From: Periplaneta americana
Taxonomy: Eukaryota > Arthropoda > Insecta > Blattodea > Blattidae
Reading direction: 5' to 3'
NCBI RefSeq assembly: GCF_040183065.1
Contig: NC_091119.1
Span: 199,975,543-200,039,542, forward strand
DNA length: 64,000 bases
Under the pieces are notes generated by a model, which was not told the origin of the DNA, made no database searches, and was given only the letters and a program-made list of their open reading frames with translations. The position numbers were made by a program, and so were the translations under genes. Shown here one piece after another: positions 1 to 58,789 of the stretch (the stretch's first letter is position 1; each line of letters starts with the position of its first letter).

Positions 1-289
1 AACTGTTGTCGGAATGTATGCTGCGTAACAACTACTGAATCATTTGTTTTGAAAAACATCTCCATGGCAAGTGCTTGATGCGATGCGTTCCATGAATTTA
101 TTGCAACTGAAATAGCAATCAATCAGTTACTGCCAACCTAAAAAGTTCAGGTCTTTTTGCGGGACCCTGTGTTTATGTACACCTATTTTATGTGAACTTG
201 TAAAAATTTAATTATATGCATCTAAACTACACAGAAATGAATAGGGGTATTGTAATAATAGAAAAGGAAACAAATAAGTAATTGATTAA

Positions 290-435
290 CTAGCGGACTT
301 ACTCGTGTTAATTATGTAAGTCTATGAAGCTTACAGCTGTTTCGGTGCTTCATCACACCATCCTCAGAGCCTACTAGATCTCGGCGTCATCTCGAACTTC
401 TCTGCCTGTTGTGTGGGTGCGTTTGACGAACTCAG
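290..435 (-). mobile_element. Penelope-like terminal fragment
   Basis: Shares ACTTACTCGTGTTA and the block TTTCGGTGCTTCATCACACC-ATCCTCAGAG-CCTACTAGATCTC with both ends of the element at 31485-32400. Only one end is present. The class is inferred from the hammerhead-like motif it carries, a feature described for Penelope-like retroelements; no reverse transcriptase is present. Confidence 0.5.
327..372 (-). ncRNA. hammerhead-ribozyme-like motif
   Basis: On the minus strand, 5' to 3': stem I AGGCU, core CUGAGGA, stem II GGUG...CACC, core GAAA, palindromic stem III ACAGCUGU, the UA cleavage position, then AGCUU, which pairs back to AGGCU with one G-U. The one departure from the canonical fold is an extra U between CUGAGGA and stem II. 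Confidence 0.45.
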
Positions 436-1434
436 GTCTGTCTCCATACGTGAACTACTTCGCACCTCCATCTATAGCTATAACACAGTATAAGAAGAAT
501 GTTCTCTATACTGTGGCTATAATATTGGAATCTAATCGCATCGTTCAATGGCTTCAAATTAGTGGTTTTTAAATTAAACCTATATGCTATTGAAATACGC
601 CAGATGGATAAAATGATTCATTATTAGATTTTCTATCGATCCTACTGGCAATAATTACCGAATAAAAGGGGGTAAAACATTTGTAGGAATTGCACTTTTT
701 TTTGTTACATACAACATGGGCTAATCGCTCGCTGAAATTTTCATGGTTATTTCACTTCCAATCTGTATAAAATGAGGAGTTCGTATAGTTACCAGGAAAG
801 TAAAATCTGTATGCTTTTGCCATCTGTTGAGATATTGCAAAACTAACTACTGCATTAGACGCACAATGTAAGATATCTCACTTTTGACCAAAATCTCAGT
901 TACCATGTTTTACGCCCGAGCCACTCAAATATTGAAGATAACTTTTTGTCATGTATCACGTTATCATTTCCTGCTTTTTCATCGAAAATCCTGCTTTTTC
1001 AGATAAAAGTCCTGCTTTTTATTTTTTTTCGCCTGGAACCCTAAACCAGGGAGGCTCTCAATTTGTAGATGTGTCTAGTGTCGATTCACAGAAAATATCT
1101 TTCCTCCCTTACACTGCATAGACTTGGAAGTCGATAATATAGGGGAGGTAAAGAAAGTCATTCTCCCCTCCCCGAGTAAGATATCTTATTTCAACAGCGG
1201 CGGAAAACATCTTGAATAATTCTACAAGACGTTTCTGTCTGCCATGACTGAACTGAAGATACCAAGAAATATAGGTGAACTGCCAGAGAGATTGAAATAG
1301 GCCTACGTCACGTATCCAGTATCTTATCTGTAGGCAGACTCATTCCTGATTGCGTAGCTAGGGACGAGAAACAATTGCATTATCACTTATATCAGAAACA
1401 GCACGTGTTAAGTGAGTCCAAATATGTGAGAGAA

Positions 1435-1439
1435 TCAGT
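1435..1439 (+). promoter_or_regulatory. candidate initiator (TCAGT) of gene 1
   Basis: The arthropod initiator consensus TCAGT occurs 48 bases before the start codon and would give a short 5' UTR. No TATA box or clear DPE is seen at the expected distances. A five-base match is weak evidence. Confidence 0.2.
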
Positions 1440-1486
1440 TGCAACGAGATCTTTGAACATGAAGAAACAATAACTAGAAAATCAAC

Positions 1487-49108
<47,622 letters not shown>

Positions 49109-49640
49109 AATTAACCTCAGTTTGGCAATAAGAATCTTGTAATATAATTTATTATAAACTTCGACATTTGTATTATTTATGTATATAACCTAACAATATT
49201 AACATCGTATTTGTATTTAGCCTATAGCATGGTTTTTCGAGAAGCATCTTCTTTTTACAGTAATCAACGTATATTCTAATTCAGACTGTACGCCGATTTT
49301 GGCGTATAATCTTGATGGCAGTGCCCAGTCAACGAGCCATTGTTGTCTTAGGCCTATATGAATGAATTGCGATAACGTTCTCAGTCGTTGTCAGTGTTAC
49401 CAACTGCAGTGTACAGAATGCCGTTAAACGATATTTCAAAAGTCGCTAGATTCATTATTATCAATAGAGAAAATTTTTAGTGGTGAAGCTCTCACGAGAC
49501 TTTTGAGGCTTAGCTTACACAGAAAAGTTATACTATATCAAGTAACAGTATAACGATGTATTGTAAAACTTGGCTTTACCACAGTCTAGTATATACAGTC
49601 ACGAAGCTTGAGTTGTGAGGGTGCTAGGAACAATAGAGTG

Positions 49641-50059
49641 TTACTTACTTACTTACAAATGGCTTTTAAGTAACCCGAAGGTTCATTGCCGCCCTCACAT
49701 AAGCCCGCCAGCGGTCCCTATTCTGTGCAAGATTAATCCAGTCTCTATCACCATACCCCACCTCCCTCAAATCCATTTTAATATTATCCTCCCATCTATG
49801 TCTATTCCTTTGCTGTGGTCGTGCCAGAGAATCAGTCCTATTCCGAGGCTTATTATAGGGATACGTAACAAGCTGTTTTTTACGGTGATGGGTTGTTAGC
49901 CCTTCGCCCAACCCCCCAGCTGGAGGACCACCCCTTATCGGCTGTCCACGACTGCTTATTCAATATATTCGCAGCTACCCTCCATATCTGGAGGCCGTCT
50001 CCTCTATCCGCAACCTGAGGACGCGCCATGCCGTGGTGATAGGGATCCACAATACATGG
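49641..50059 (-). mobile_element. internally deleted RTE-like LINE (copy B) with target-site duplication
   Basis: Minus strand: the same 5' UTR and N-terminus as copy A (MGEGLTTHHRKKQLVTYPY, DSLARPQQRN), then directly RHRWEDNIKMDLREVGY and the C-terminus, then the (GTAA)n tail. Flanked by ACAATAGAGTG at 49630-49640 and 50060-50070. Only 419 bp. Confidence 0.88.
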
Positions 50060-50164
50060 ACAATAGAGTGTGCTGGTACTATTTCGCATTGTCTGTAATG
50101 AGGCGATAGTAGCGATCCTAGTGGTTAGCAACTATCTATGGATGCATATTTACCACGTATTGAG

Positions 50165-50420
50165 AGTGGAGTAACGGTTAGCGCGTCTGGCCGCGAAACT
50201 AGGTGGCCCGGGTTCGATTCCCGGTTGGGGCAAGTTACCTGGTTGAGGTTTTTTCCGGGGTTTTCGCTCAACCCAGTATGAGCAAATGCTGGGTAACTTT
50301 CTGTGCTGGACCCCGGACTCATTTCACTGGCATTATCACTTTCATCTCTTTCAGACGCTAAATAACCTAAGATGTTGATAAAGCGTCATAAAATAACCTA
50401 CTGAAATAAAATAAAAAACT
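50165..50420 (+). mobile_element. tRNA-derived SINE (family 1), complete
   Basis: GTGGAGTAACGGTTAGCGCG, B box GGGTTCGATTCCC, tail AATAACCTAAGATGTTGATA-AAGCGTCATAAAATAA. Flanked by ACGTATTGAG at 50155-50164 and 50421-50430. Confidence 0.9.
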
Positions 50421-50469
50421 ACGTATTGAGCTTCATGACTGTAGGTTATATACTAGACTGTGGTTTTAC

Positions 50470-52625
50470 TCCGATCCTTTCATTCACTGTTGGCAGTCAT
50501 TCCACCGCGAGAGGCTTGTGGCAGAAGCCTCGTAGCGAGGCTTTGCTCACAGGCAGCGACACGCGCAAGCTTGAGGAAAGGCCGGGGAGGAGGGGGTATT
50601 GATTCGCTACGACTCATTAGCAGGAAGCGTGGCTAGTCTCAACCGCGATAATAATACGTCGCACTATATTGGTGTTCTGTGAATACGCTGCATTGTTGAG
50701 TGTTAGTTTAATCAAAAGAGCATGCGCGTGTGTGTGTTACATGCTAATTTTGTGTAAGATGGCTCGTACTGAGATAACATTGAGGACATTATTTGTTGAA
50801 TTAATAGAGAAACCGTTTTCAAGTTGGACTTATGAATTTTACAAATAGAGGAGATCGACACCACATTTACGTATTAAAATTGCAGATGAAGGAAGACTAA
50901 ATAGAAAATTTCAATTTTCATGGTATAAAAAATATGCTTGGCTAACAAGGTGCTGTGTCACAAAAAATTATAATAGAAAAGCCGAGAAACATCTGCTGGA
51001 TAAAAAGATATAAGGTAAGCAAATTTTTTTAACCTACCCAGTATTCACACCTTAGCTTCGCCACTGAAAGTTTTATTTTTGCCATTGGAGGGTGCTGAAA
51101 AGTCGCTAAATCCCTATTTAATCAATGGAAAAGTTAAAAGAAATTGTCGTCGACCACTCGAGCAGGATCATAACACAGACAACAGCTTTGCCATTTTTAG
51201 GGGTTGCGTCGATGCATTCGTTAGGTTGGGGGCTTCATTTGTTTACTCGTGCCCCCAGGATATGCTTTGGAATTCAGCTGTCTTAGTTCTTTGTTTTTCA
51301 TTGGAGGGAAGATAGTGATTTGTTCTGCAAAATAGTGAGTCCCTTTATTCTGTATATGATTGTTTTGATAGCGTGTTGTAGGTCTTGAACAAAGTGGGAA
51401 GAATCAGGAAAGATCTTTCTCAACTGCCTGGTTTGATGAGAAATTCTGGTTAAGTCTAAGTGAGAGAAATGGTCTTTATTTTGTTTCGTGTGTGTTCTAT
51501 TTGTGGGAACTATCACACTTTTACTACGTATAATACTTTTGACCAATAAAATGGTACAGAATGACGTGTTTCAACCAATCATGGCTGCTTATCCTAAAAT
51601 TTTTGTAACCTCCCTAGCATTTGTTTTTATCACCATTTATTTCTTTGTTTGCCAACTTTCAATAATTGTACCTTTTAAAATCATGTTTATTTTATCATTC
51701 ATAATTAAAACTTTTCTGTCATTTATCTTGTTTATATTATTTAGCTTATGTTATCGCTTCTGCTGTATGAGATTATGGATAGTCACGGATCAGAAATATT
51801 GTTTTAACATATATTGATAATTCAGTGCAACTGTTGGAACTGAATCAACAGTCTTCTTGGCTAGTAATCGTCCATAGAGTTCAATAAAGATTGTATAGTT
51901 GGCACAACTGATCATAACACACTACTGTCATCTAGCGCAATATTATGTAATGATGAGATGGTAAAATAATACATTTTCAAGACAGTTTAGTGTTTTAGTA
52001 AGTTGATTAATATTTTATTGTATTAGAGTACTTTATTTCTTCTAATCTTTATATACTTTCTTCTAATCGTGTAATGGCCAATTAAAATTCCATTAGAGTT
52101 TTGATTTTCTGTAGATAAATCGAAACCTCTAGTGAGATTACTGTAAAAAACTGGACAATCGTAGGTAATAAAAATCTGAAACATCTTTTTGAGAGAGTGA
52201 AAAATCATGAATCGTCGGTCTTGGACGTTGAAAATGATAATAAATTTAAATTATTGGGTTCCCTAAATATACACCAATGTTTGTGAAAAGTGCAACACCC
52301 AGAAAGAATGGCCTGATCGACTCCCAACTCGGGAAATGTGTAGATTTTTTAAACATGTTTTTTATTAAAAGTACCAGGTCTCTTGGTCCCTTGCCTGATG
52401 TGTAGAACAGTGTACCACCAATAATTGATTACGTTTCCAAAAAGATAGCGTACACATAGGTTCAACAATGACGCCTCTTGTGTCACCAATATGCCTTAGC
52501 CGTCACTGAGTTTGTGTATGTATAAATAGTAACATTGTCTTGATCTACGACCGTAATATACCGTCGGGTGAAACAAGGTTCTTTATACCGATTATAAAAT
52601 AATAATAAAATGGCTAGTAATTAAA
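50470..52625. other. intergenic segment with a possible hAT remnant
   Basis: A short GC-rich patch at 50500-50640. From 50759 a broken frame reads MARTEITLRTLFVELIEKPF, stop, then RKFQFSWYKKYAWLTRC, resembling the TTF-type zinc finger start of hAT transposases; GCTTCGCCACTG at 51054-51065 would be its right end. 51100-52620 is unrecognised; the hydrophobic ORF at 51488-51817 is probably chance. Confidence 0.4.
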
Positions 52626-52627
52626 AA

Positions 52628-52800
52628 AAAAGTATATATAGTCACGAAGCTCAATACGTAGGGAATATACATCCATAGAAAGTTGCTAACCACTAGGATC
52701 GCCACTATCGCCTCATCACAGACAATGCGAAATAGTACCGGCACAGTCTATTGTTCCTAGTACTCTCAACAACTCAAGCTTCGTGACTGTATATACTAAA
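52628..52800 (-). mobile_element. MITE family M, antisense copy
   Basis: AGTCACGAAGCTCAATACGT at the left and CTCAAGCTTCGTGACTGTAT at the right; interior is the inverse of the copy at 53097. Confidence 0.8.
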
Positions 52801-53084
52801 TTGTGATTAAACGACATTGTAATAATGACATGAAACTTGAACACTGCTGCACTGACGTGTTGTCAGATGTAATGTGCCCATATGTTAAATAAGTTACGTG
52901 ATTTATTCATACTTTATTTTATGCAAAGAAGTTGCTCCTCAAAGTTACGAATGTGAAAAGAAAGGGAACTTCGTACTTCCCGCTGCTCCTTTATCGATCT
53001 GCAACTCCATTTCAGTAACTGATATAAGCAGTTTATTCATCAGACACAAGATGACTCTGATAAAGTGATGTTCAATTTTTTTTT

Positions 53085-53272
53085 CTATTTATCCACAGTC
53101 ACGAAGCTTGAGTTGACGAGATTACTAGGAACAATAGACTGTCGGTACAATTTCGCATTGTCTGTGATGAGGCGATAGTAGCGATCCTAGTGGTTAGCAA
53201 CTATCCATGAATGCATATTCCCTACGTATTGAGCTTCGTGACTATATATAAGACTGTGGTATTACTAGATGG
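53085..53272 (+). mobile_element. MITE family M, sense copy
   Basis: CCACAGTCACGAAGCTTGAG to GTATTGAGCTTCGTGACTAT-ATATAAGACTGTGG, uninterrupted, so it shows the intact structure of the family. Confidence 0.8.
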
Positions 53273-53334
53273 CACGCTTTTAGTGATTCAGTGGCGGCTA
53301 CTATATTATGCTAAGGTTACTATAATAAAAAAGG

Positions 53335-53560
53335 TAAAGTTAGCCCAGTCGCATGCCATGAAGGCACTTTTTGGGGGGACATGAAGGTAGAGCCCCATTC
53401 TTTCCGTGACGACTCTAGAATGAGGTGGTGTGGTCGGCACCACGCTCCTAAGTTTGCCAACGATAAAATCCCGTCACCACCCGGGATCGAACCCCGAACC
53501 TTCTAGTACGAAGCCAATTGCTCTACCAATGAGCCACCAGGTCGCCTATATTGAGAACTA
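53335..53560 (-). mobile_element. tRNA-derived SINE (family 4)
   Basis: Minus strand: GGCGACCTGGTGGCTCATTG-GTAGAGCAATTGG, B box GGTTCGATCCCGGGTGG, then body GTGGTGCCGACCACACCACC. CAGTGGCGGCTAC just upstream at 53290 looks like a stray hAT end. Confidence 0.7.
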
Positions 53561-54302
53561 ATTTGTAATTACATGGTGATCATTTTGTGGGAACAAATGC
53601 TACTTTTGTTTTCAAAAGAAACCAACTTTACGACAAAGATTTTTTTTGGTACATTACACAAGCGTTTGAGACGATATCTAAAGTTGAAAATGTACATATA
53701 TCATATATTTGAAAATGCCTGATGTGATATGTTCGCTATTTTCTAAATTAAAATAATATTCGTGAAAATCATAATTTTTTTCACTTGGATATTGTGCGTT
53801 TGGTCGCATAGGATATCGTAAAAGTTTTGGGTACCTAGTCATCAAATTATGGTTCTTACAGATATAAATCAAGTTAGCTAAGTCATGCTACAGTATTTAC
53901 AAATTTGTGAACAACAATGACGTAAGTTAAGCCCTTTTAGGGGCTCAATAATTCTCCCTTTGTTGAGGGTCAGGGTCAACCAAAAGTGAGTCATTCACGT
54001 ATGATGTAAGCAACTGACAGTCTCTTCCTTCCACCAATCCGTGACTTCCTTTCGCTGCATTGCCAATACACCGCTAAATAACCGCGCCCTACCTATTGTA
54101 TGAATTTCAATTTGATGCAGTGTGTGTTAAACACAGTACGTATTGTTTTATAGTGCGTTATTTGCTGTAGGAGTAGACAAAATTGCTCACTGTATGTCTC
54201 ATCACGTTTTAATTAGTTGCTTTATAGCTTGACGATTTTCATAGATGAAGTTAGTGACATTACAATTTGTTATGTTGGTAATGTCATTAGGGCCTGTCAA
54301 AG

Positions 54303-54385
54303 ATGGCGCCGGTTGTAGAAAATGTGGAGGTGAACGGGTTTTCGTCGAAAAAGAAGGAAGAAGCGGATAATAAAGAAAATTTATG
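54303..54385 (+). CDS. Dlic: dynein light intermediate chain exon 1
   Basis: 27 codons plus two bases; charged and low in hydrophobics, as is usual for the variable N-terminus of this family. Start chosen as the only ATG, in a good Kozak context. Confidence 0.85.
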
Positions 54386-54896
54386 GTACGTGAATTTAAT
54401 CGATTGAACAGAATTTATATCGCCTTTGGTGTCGTTTGATAAATCTTCACTGGTTGTGAAATTTAAATGTCCAACAGTGTGAACTTCTTTCCCACGGCTG
54501 ACTTTTGATCCCGGACCATCCGACTGTTTGTAGTCCACGCACTTCTACATATCAAGCTCTAATTTAGTTTATAATGAGTAATTGTCAATAATAAACCCTG
54601 TAAGATCGCAGACACTTACTGTCATTCTATGACTCCGAACTTCGTATTTCATCACAGTATCGATTAGGCTATGTGTAATGTCTGTATTTTGAAGGTTGAC
54701 TATTATAACAATATTGATTACTTTGGTGCTTTCTAGTAGATATGTTTTCGTGTGTTGATGAGTGCACATTTAATTCTAATGCTAAAATAAGAGCCTTATT
54801 TGAAAATTTATACATATTTCAGGTCAGCTATACTAGGAGACGTACAGACAAGAGGAAATACAAAGTTGCCATCATGTAAATCAGTGGTAGTGTTAG
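54303..54896 (+). CDS. Dlic: cytoplasmic dynein light intermediate chain, 5' end (two coding exons, incomplete)
   Basis: Seen: exon 1 (54303-54385) starts ATG in context AAAGATGG and encodes MAPVVENVEVNG, a lysine/glutamate-rich linker and ENLW. Exon 2 (54823-54896) continues SAILGDVQTRG, TKLPSCKSVVVLG. The acceptor is TTTCAG; donors are TG/GTACGT and TTAG/GTAAGT. Known: in dynein light intermediate chains the block NLWSxIL-EVQTR-TKLP-K-VLVLG lies just before the P-loop (GxxxxGKT) of the RAS-like domain, which would be on the next exon. The protein bridges the dynein heavy chain tail to cargo adaptors (BicD, Hook, Rab11-FIP3). No further exon is found up to 64000, so intron 2 exceeds 9.1 kb. 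Identification rests on about 25 residues that match closely. Confidence 0.88.
54823..54896 (+). CDS. Dlic: dynein light intermediate chain exon 2
   Basis: Completes the tryptophan codon of exon 1 and encodes the conserved block up to the first glycine before the P-loop. Ends in phase 1 with a consensus GTAAGT donor. Confidence 0.88.
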
Positions 54897-55709
54897 GTAA
54901 GTAGAATATTTTATTTTAGAACAGAAATAATGTTATTGCATGGATATTATCTTTATCTTCAATCTGTATCAATGTCATTTTATGTTAATTATTTAAAATT
55001 ACTCGTGTTAAGAGTAGTTGGTTCACGTGGAGTGATGGTGTAGGTGAAGACTTGAGCTATTGTAATTGGCTAACAACGGACTAAGCTCAGAATTCTTGGC
55101 TCACTTGTAGGAAGTATATTATTCAATAATTTTAATTAAATGTGCGGTTGTAGGAGGGACCATACTTGGTAGGTAAAGAGGTTAAGATTCAAGAGTAAAC
55201 AGTGTTAAGCTGAAATTAATAGCCTAAATGTCTTCTTGTTAATTATGATATTTTGAATTAAGTCATTTTCTGTGTTCCGACAAATTGAAATTAATAATAA
55301 AGTAGGGTGTTTCCATGCAGTTACTGCGTAGGACGTATCCATGATGCAAAGAGCTATGACGTCATCACGTGTTAAAGAAACAGCTGAAGGAAAAGTAAAC
55401 AGTGTGTTCTGTTTACAGTCATGTTTGCTTAATTTTGTTTCCATTATATGTGGTAGTTTCTTTCCTGTATATTTATTCATCGTTCATATTAAGAGTAGGT
55501 ACGTAAATGTATTCTTTATGTTTTGTTCTAATTCACCCTACTTTTGTGTGATTTAGAAGTCTTTAGACATTAATCACATTGAAATGGCTAAACATTCATG
55601 AAAATTTTATTAAATTCTTAAAGTGTACTCTCCGTATTACATTCCTAAATTAATTTCATAAAAATTACATGAAAGAAATAACTAACCTGACCTAACATAT
55701 ATTGGTGGG

Positions 55710-55884
55710 TAAATGTTCAGTACATCACCGCCACTTCATAGCAACACAATATTGTAGTTTTGGTCCACTTTACGAAAACACTCGGGGTGAATGTCACTTG
55801 GTAGCAGAGACGTATTGTATTTTCCCTGGACCAGAAATAAAGTATGTCGTTGCTGCGAAGTGGCGGTGATATACTGAACATTTA
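55710..55884. mobile_element. 175-bp hairpin MITE
   Basis: TAAATGTTCAGTACATCACC-GCCACTTCATAGCAAC at the left pairs with GTTGCTGCGAAGTGGCGGTG-ATATACTGAACATTTA at the right, about 33 of 36 bases. An inner pair (TTTGGTCCACTTT / CCTGGACCAGAAA) extends the fold. Confidence 0.7.
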
Positions 55885-56300
55885 ATCATAGATATTTCAA
55901 TTTAGCTACATCTATATCATTGCCGTTACTACAGATTTCTCCACTTTTTTCGTCTGTTATTATATTTGTCCAGTTGACCTGGTTATTCATACAATAGGTT
56001 GGTCTACCTACTAAGTACTTATTGTAACTTTTTCACTATTCATAAATCTGCGGACAGTGATGCCTGTGCATAAAGGAACCGCTTTCTGCATTTTGATGTA
56101 TTTTGAAGCGATGCGTCTTGGGTATCTTTCGTTACTTATGAAGTACGGTAATAAAAACTCACAACATTTGAAGTACTTTGTCTGTTGTCCTCTTTAGATG
56201 AACAAATGCATGTGGCTCTTGACCTGAAGGGGTCGTTGTAAATGGCTGAATCCATGCGACTGATGATTTGATTTTCTTTATTTGTGGAACAATGAGCTAT

Positions 56301-56301
56301 T

Positions 56302-56342
<41 letters not shown>

Positions 56343-56480
56343 TGCTGGGTAACTTTAGGTGCTGGACCCCGGACTCATTTCACCAGCATTATCACCTTCA
56401 TTTCATTCAGACGCTAAATAACCTAGATGTTGATACAGCGTCGTAAAATAACCCAATAAAATAAAAATCATCATCATCAT
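56301..56480 (+). mobile_element. 5'-truncated SINE (family 1) inside an (ATC)n array
   Basis: (ATC)n at 56301-56341, then GCTGGGTAACTTTAGGTGCT, TTTCATTCAGACGCTAAATA, ACAGCGTCGTAAAATAACCC-AATAAAATAAAA, then (ATC)n again from 56466. Confidence 0.75.
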
Positions 56481-56586
56481 GACGTGATGATTTTGAGCTT
56501 TCTTCCTGGGGAGAGGAGTGGATAGAATTAATAAGTTAGGCCTACAGAATACTTTTATGGTAATGCTTTGTACTTGTATTTAGACA

Positions 56587-56588
<2 letters not shown>

Positions 56589-56654
<66 letters not shown>
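56589..56654. repeat. (ATT)n microsatellite
   Basis: About 22 perfect units. Confidence 0.95.
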
Positions 56655-56657
<3 letters not shown>

Positions 56658-56924
56658 CCACCGATAGACCCATTATCAGGGGGGAATCTAGCTACTTGGC
56701 GCCTCTAGGCAGAGGAAAATATTTCCTCTCCTTATTTCGACATGAATATAGGCTACCATCAAGTAACCAATATCAACAGTACCATAATTGATAGTAATAA
56801 TGATAATAATAATAATAAATACCGTACATGTGTGTTGAACTCGCCAAAGTCAAATCAGGCAGTGATTGGTCTATGGCATGCTTTCTTTGTTGCAAATTCA
56901 TCGATCACATCTTCATAGTCTAGT

Positions 56925-57065
56925 TGCTGTGTAATGTCAGGTCTTCCAGTTCTACGCACTGGGTGCTCTAACCACTGATCTACTCCGAAGTTCAACCCAC
57001 CGCACTGGATCGAATCCTTCTCCTTTGGTTCTTTTCCCTTCATTGCCTTACTCCGTGTTCGAGTT
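56925..57065 (-). mobile_element. tRNA-derived SINE, same family as 16195-16452
   Basis: Minus strand: GGAGTAAGGCAATGAAGGGA, AAGGATTCGATCCAGTGCGG, GTAGATCAGTGGTTAGAGCA-CCCAGTGCGTAGAACTGG. Confidence 0.65.
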
Positions 57066-57261
57066 ACATATACTTATTGGCATATATTTTTTCTATAGGA
57101 TCAAAAATTAATCTCTCCATAGACTGGATCTTGTGGCATGGATGATCGTAAATAATTCTTGAGGCTTTTGAGGAGTGAGAAAGAGTGCTTGGCTGAACAA
57201 TTGGTTGCCAGCAGCTGTTGACAGCAATATCCGTAATGAAATTTCTAAATTACATGGTACA

Positions 57262-58090
57262 TCAGCTGCTTGCATATGTGGTTGACGTGAATATGTTAGG
57301 AGAAAATCCACAAACTATTAGGGAAAATACGGGAATTTTACTGGAAGCAAGTAAAGAGATAGGTTTGGAAGTAAATCCCGAAAAGACAAAGTATATGATT
57401 ACGTCTCATGACCAGAATATTGTACGAAATGGAAATATAAAAATTGGAAATTTATCCTTTGAAGAGGTGGAAACATTCAAATATCTTGGAGCAACAGTAA
57501 CAAATATAAATGACACTCAGGAGGAAATTAATGCAGAATAAATATGGGAAATGCCTGTTATTATTCGGTTGAGCAGTTTTTATCATCCAGTCTGCTCTCA
57601 GAAAAGCTGAAAGTTAGAATTTATAGAATATTTATATAGGCTATTACTGGTTCTGTGTGGATGTGAAACTTGGACTCTCATTTTAAGAGAGGAACAGAGG
57701 CTAAGGGTGTTCGAGAATAATGTGCTTAGGAAAATATTTGGGGTTAAGAGGGATGAAGTTACAGGAAAATGGAGAAAGTTACACAACGTATTCTTACCTG
57801 ACATAATTATGAACATTAAATCCAGACGTTTGAGATGGGCAGGGCATGTAGCACGTATGGGCAAATCCAGAAATGCATATAGAGTGTTAGTTGGGAGACC
57901 TGAGGGAGAAAGATCATTTTTCTGGAGGCCGAGACGTAGATGGGAGGATAATATTAAAATGGATTTGAGGGAGGTGGGATATGATGATAGCGAATGGATT
58001 AACCTTGCTCAGGATAGGGACCGATGGCGGGCTTATGTGAGGGCGGCAATGAACCTGCGGGTTTCTTAAAAGCCATTTGTAAGTAAGTAA
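57262..58090 (+). mobile_element. RTE-like LINE 3' fragment with (GTAA)n tail
   Basis: Starts in the RT catalytic block (QLLAYVVDVNMLGEN; family usually has YADD), continues LEVNPEKTKYMITSHDQN and VETFKYLGATVTNINDTQEE, has a stop and a disturbed stretch at 57540-57700, then VFENNVLRKIFGVKRDEVTG, RRLRWAGHVARMGKSRNAYR to RAAMNLRVS. Confidence 0.85.
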
Positions 58091-58789
58091 TCATAGACCC
58101 ATACTCTCCATTTGTAAACCAAAACAAACTAAAACATTCAAACTGATACACTGTAGTTTCATTTCCGAAACTGGGTAACAAATTCTACATGTTGGTGTAT
58201 TCCTGATTCAGCACAATTTTTTTTATTTACAAAATTTGTTGATACTTCAGAATGCCATAACCTTTATCTTTTCTCTAGGCATTGTTACAGTAAACATACA
58301 ATTTAATTTGAAAATATTCCCTTGCAATTCATGTTCAGTTCTTGTTATTGTTTCCTGATTATTTATATAGGCCTATAACCACTTATCAGTCTTAAAGACA
58401 TATTCATACATTTCAACAGGGAAAAGAACATACTTTTAGAGTTCAAATTTATAGTAATCTGTTGTTGTGAGCTTTTTCGTGAGATATCAACTGTACCGAG
58501 GTGTGAATGCCCCTGAACTCTGATAAGTGTAGTAGGCTTACAGTGTGACAGTACACAGAAGGACTGGAAGCAAGTCCCACTTGTTTTACTTTCTCTTGCC
58601 ACACTCCAAGCACTTTTATCTGCAAGCTACTATCATTATACAGTGAAGCGTCTACTATCATTAACTTGTTGTACAAAACTGTGACGGTAATTGAAACAGC
58701 AACATTGAAATCGTTTTAACTCATGTTGGAGCAAAGCATTTAACTACTTATTATATTTGTTGGTATATTCTGCATATATTATCTGCCAA

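Larger units (their letters stand above)
1..1486. other. region upstream of gene 1
   Basis: Apart from the Penelope-like fragment at about 290-435, no gene or named repeat is recognised. No open frame with coding character is present on either strand. Confidence 0.5.
49580..50465. mobile_element. MITE (family M) interrupted by a LINE and a SINE
   Basis: CCACAGTCTAGTATATACAG-TCACGAAGCTTGAGTTG at the left, inverse TACGTATTGAGCTTCATGAC-TGTAGGTTATATACTAGACT-GTGG at the right. Interior GCGATAGTAGCGATCCTAGT-GGTTAGCAACTATC is shared with 52630-52795 and 53097-53250. Without the insertions it is about 200 bp. Confidence 0.85.

Noticed and set aside
1250-1290. second hammerhead-like core (CTGAAGA...GAAA)
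   Set aside because: The two boxes are present, but no stem II or stem III pairing can be drawn.
49109-49260. polyadenylation signal for gene 1
   Set aside because: No AATAAA or ATTAAA in the first 150 bases after the stop; weak variants such as AATATA are too common here to assign.
51488-51817. 109-codon hydrophobic protein
   Set aside because: AT-rich region with many Phe/Ile codons; no splice context, no Kozak start, no recognisable family.
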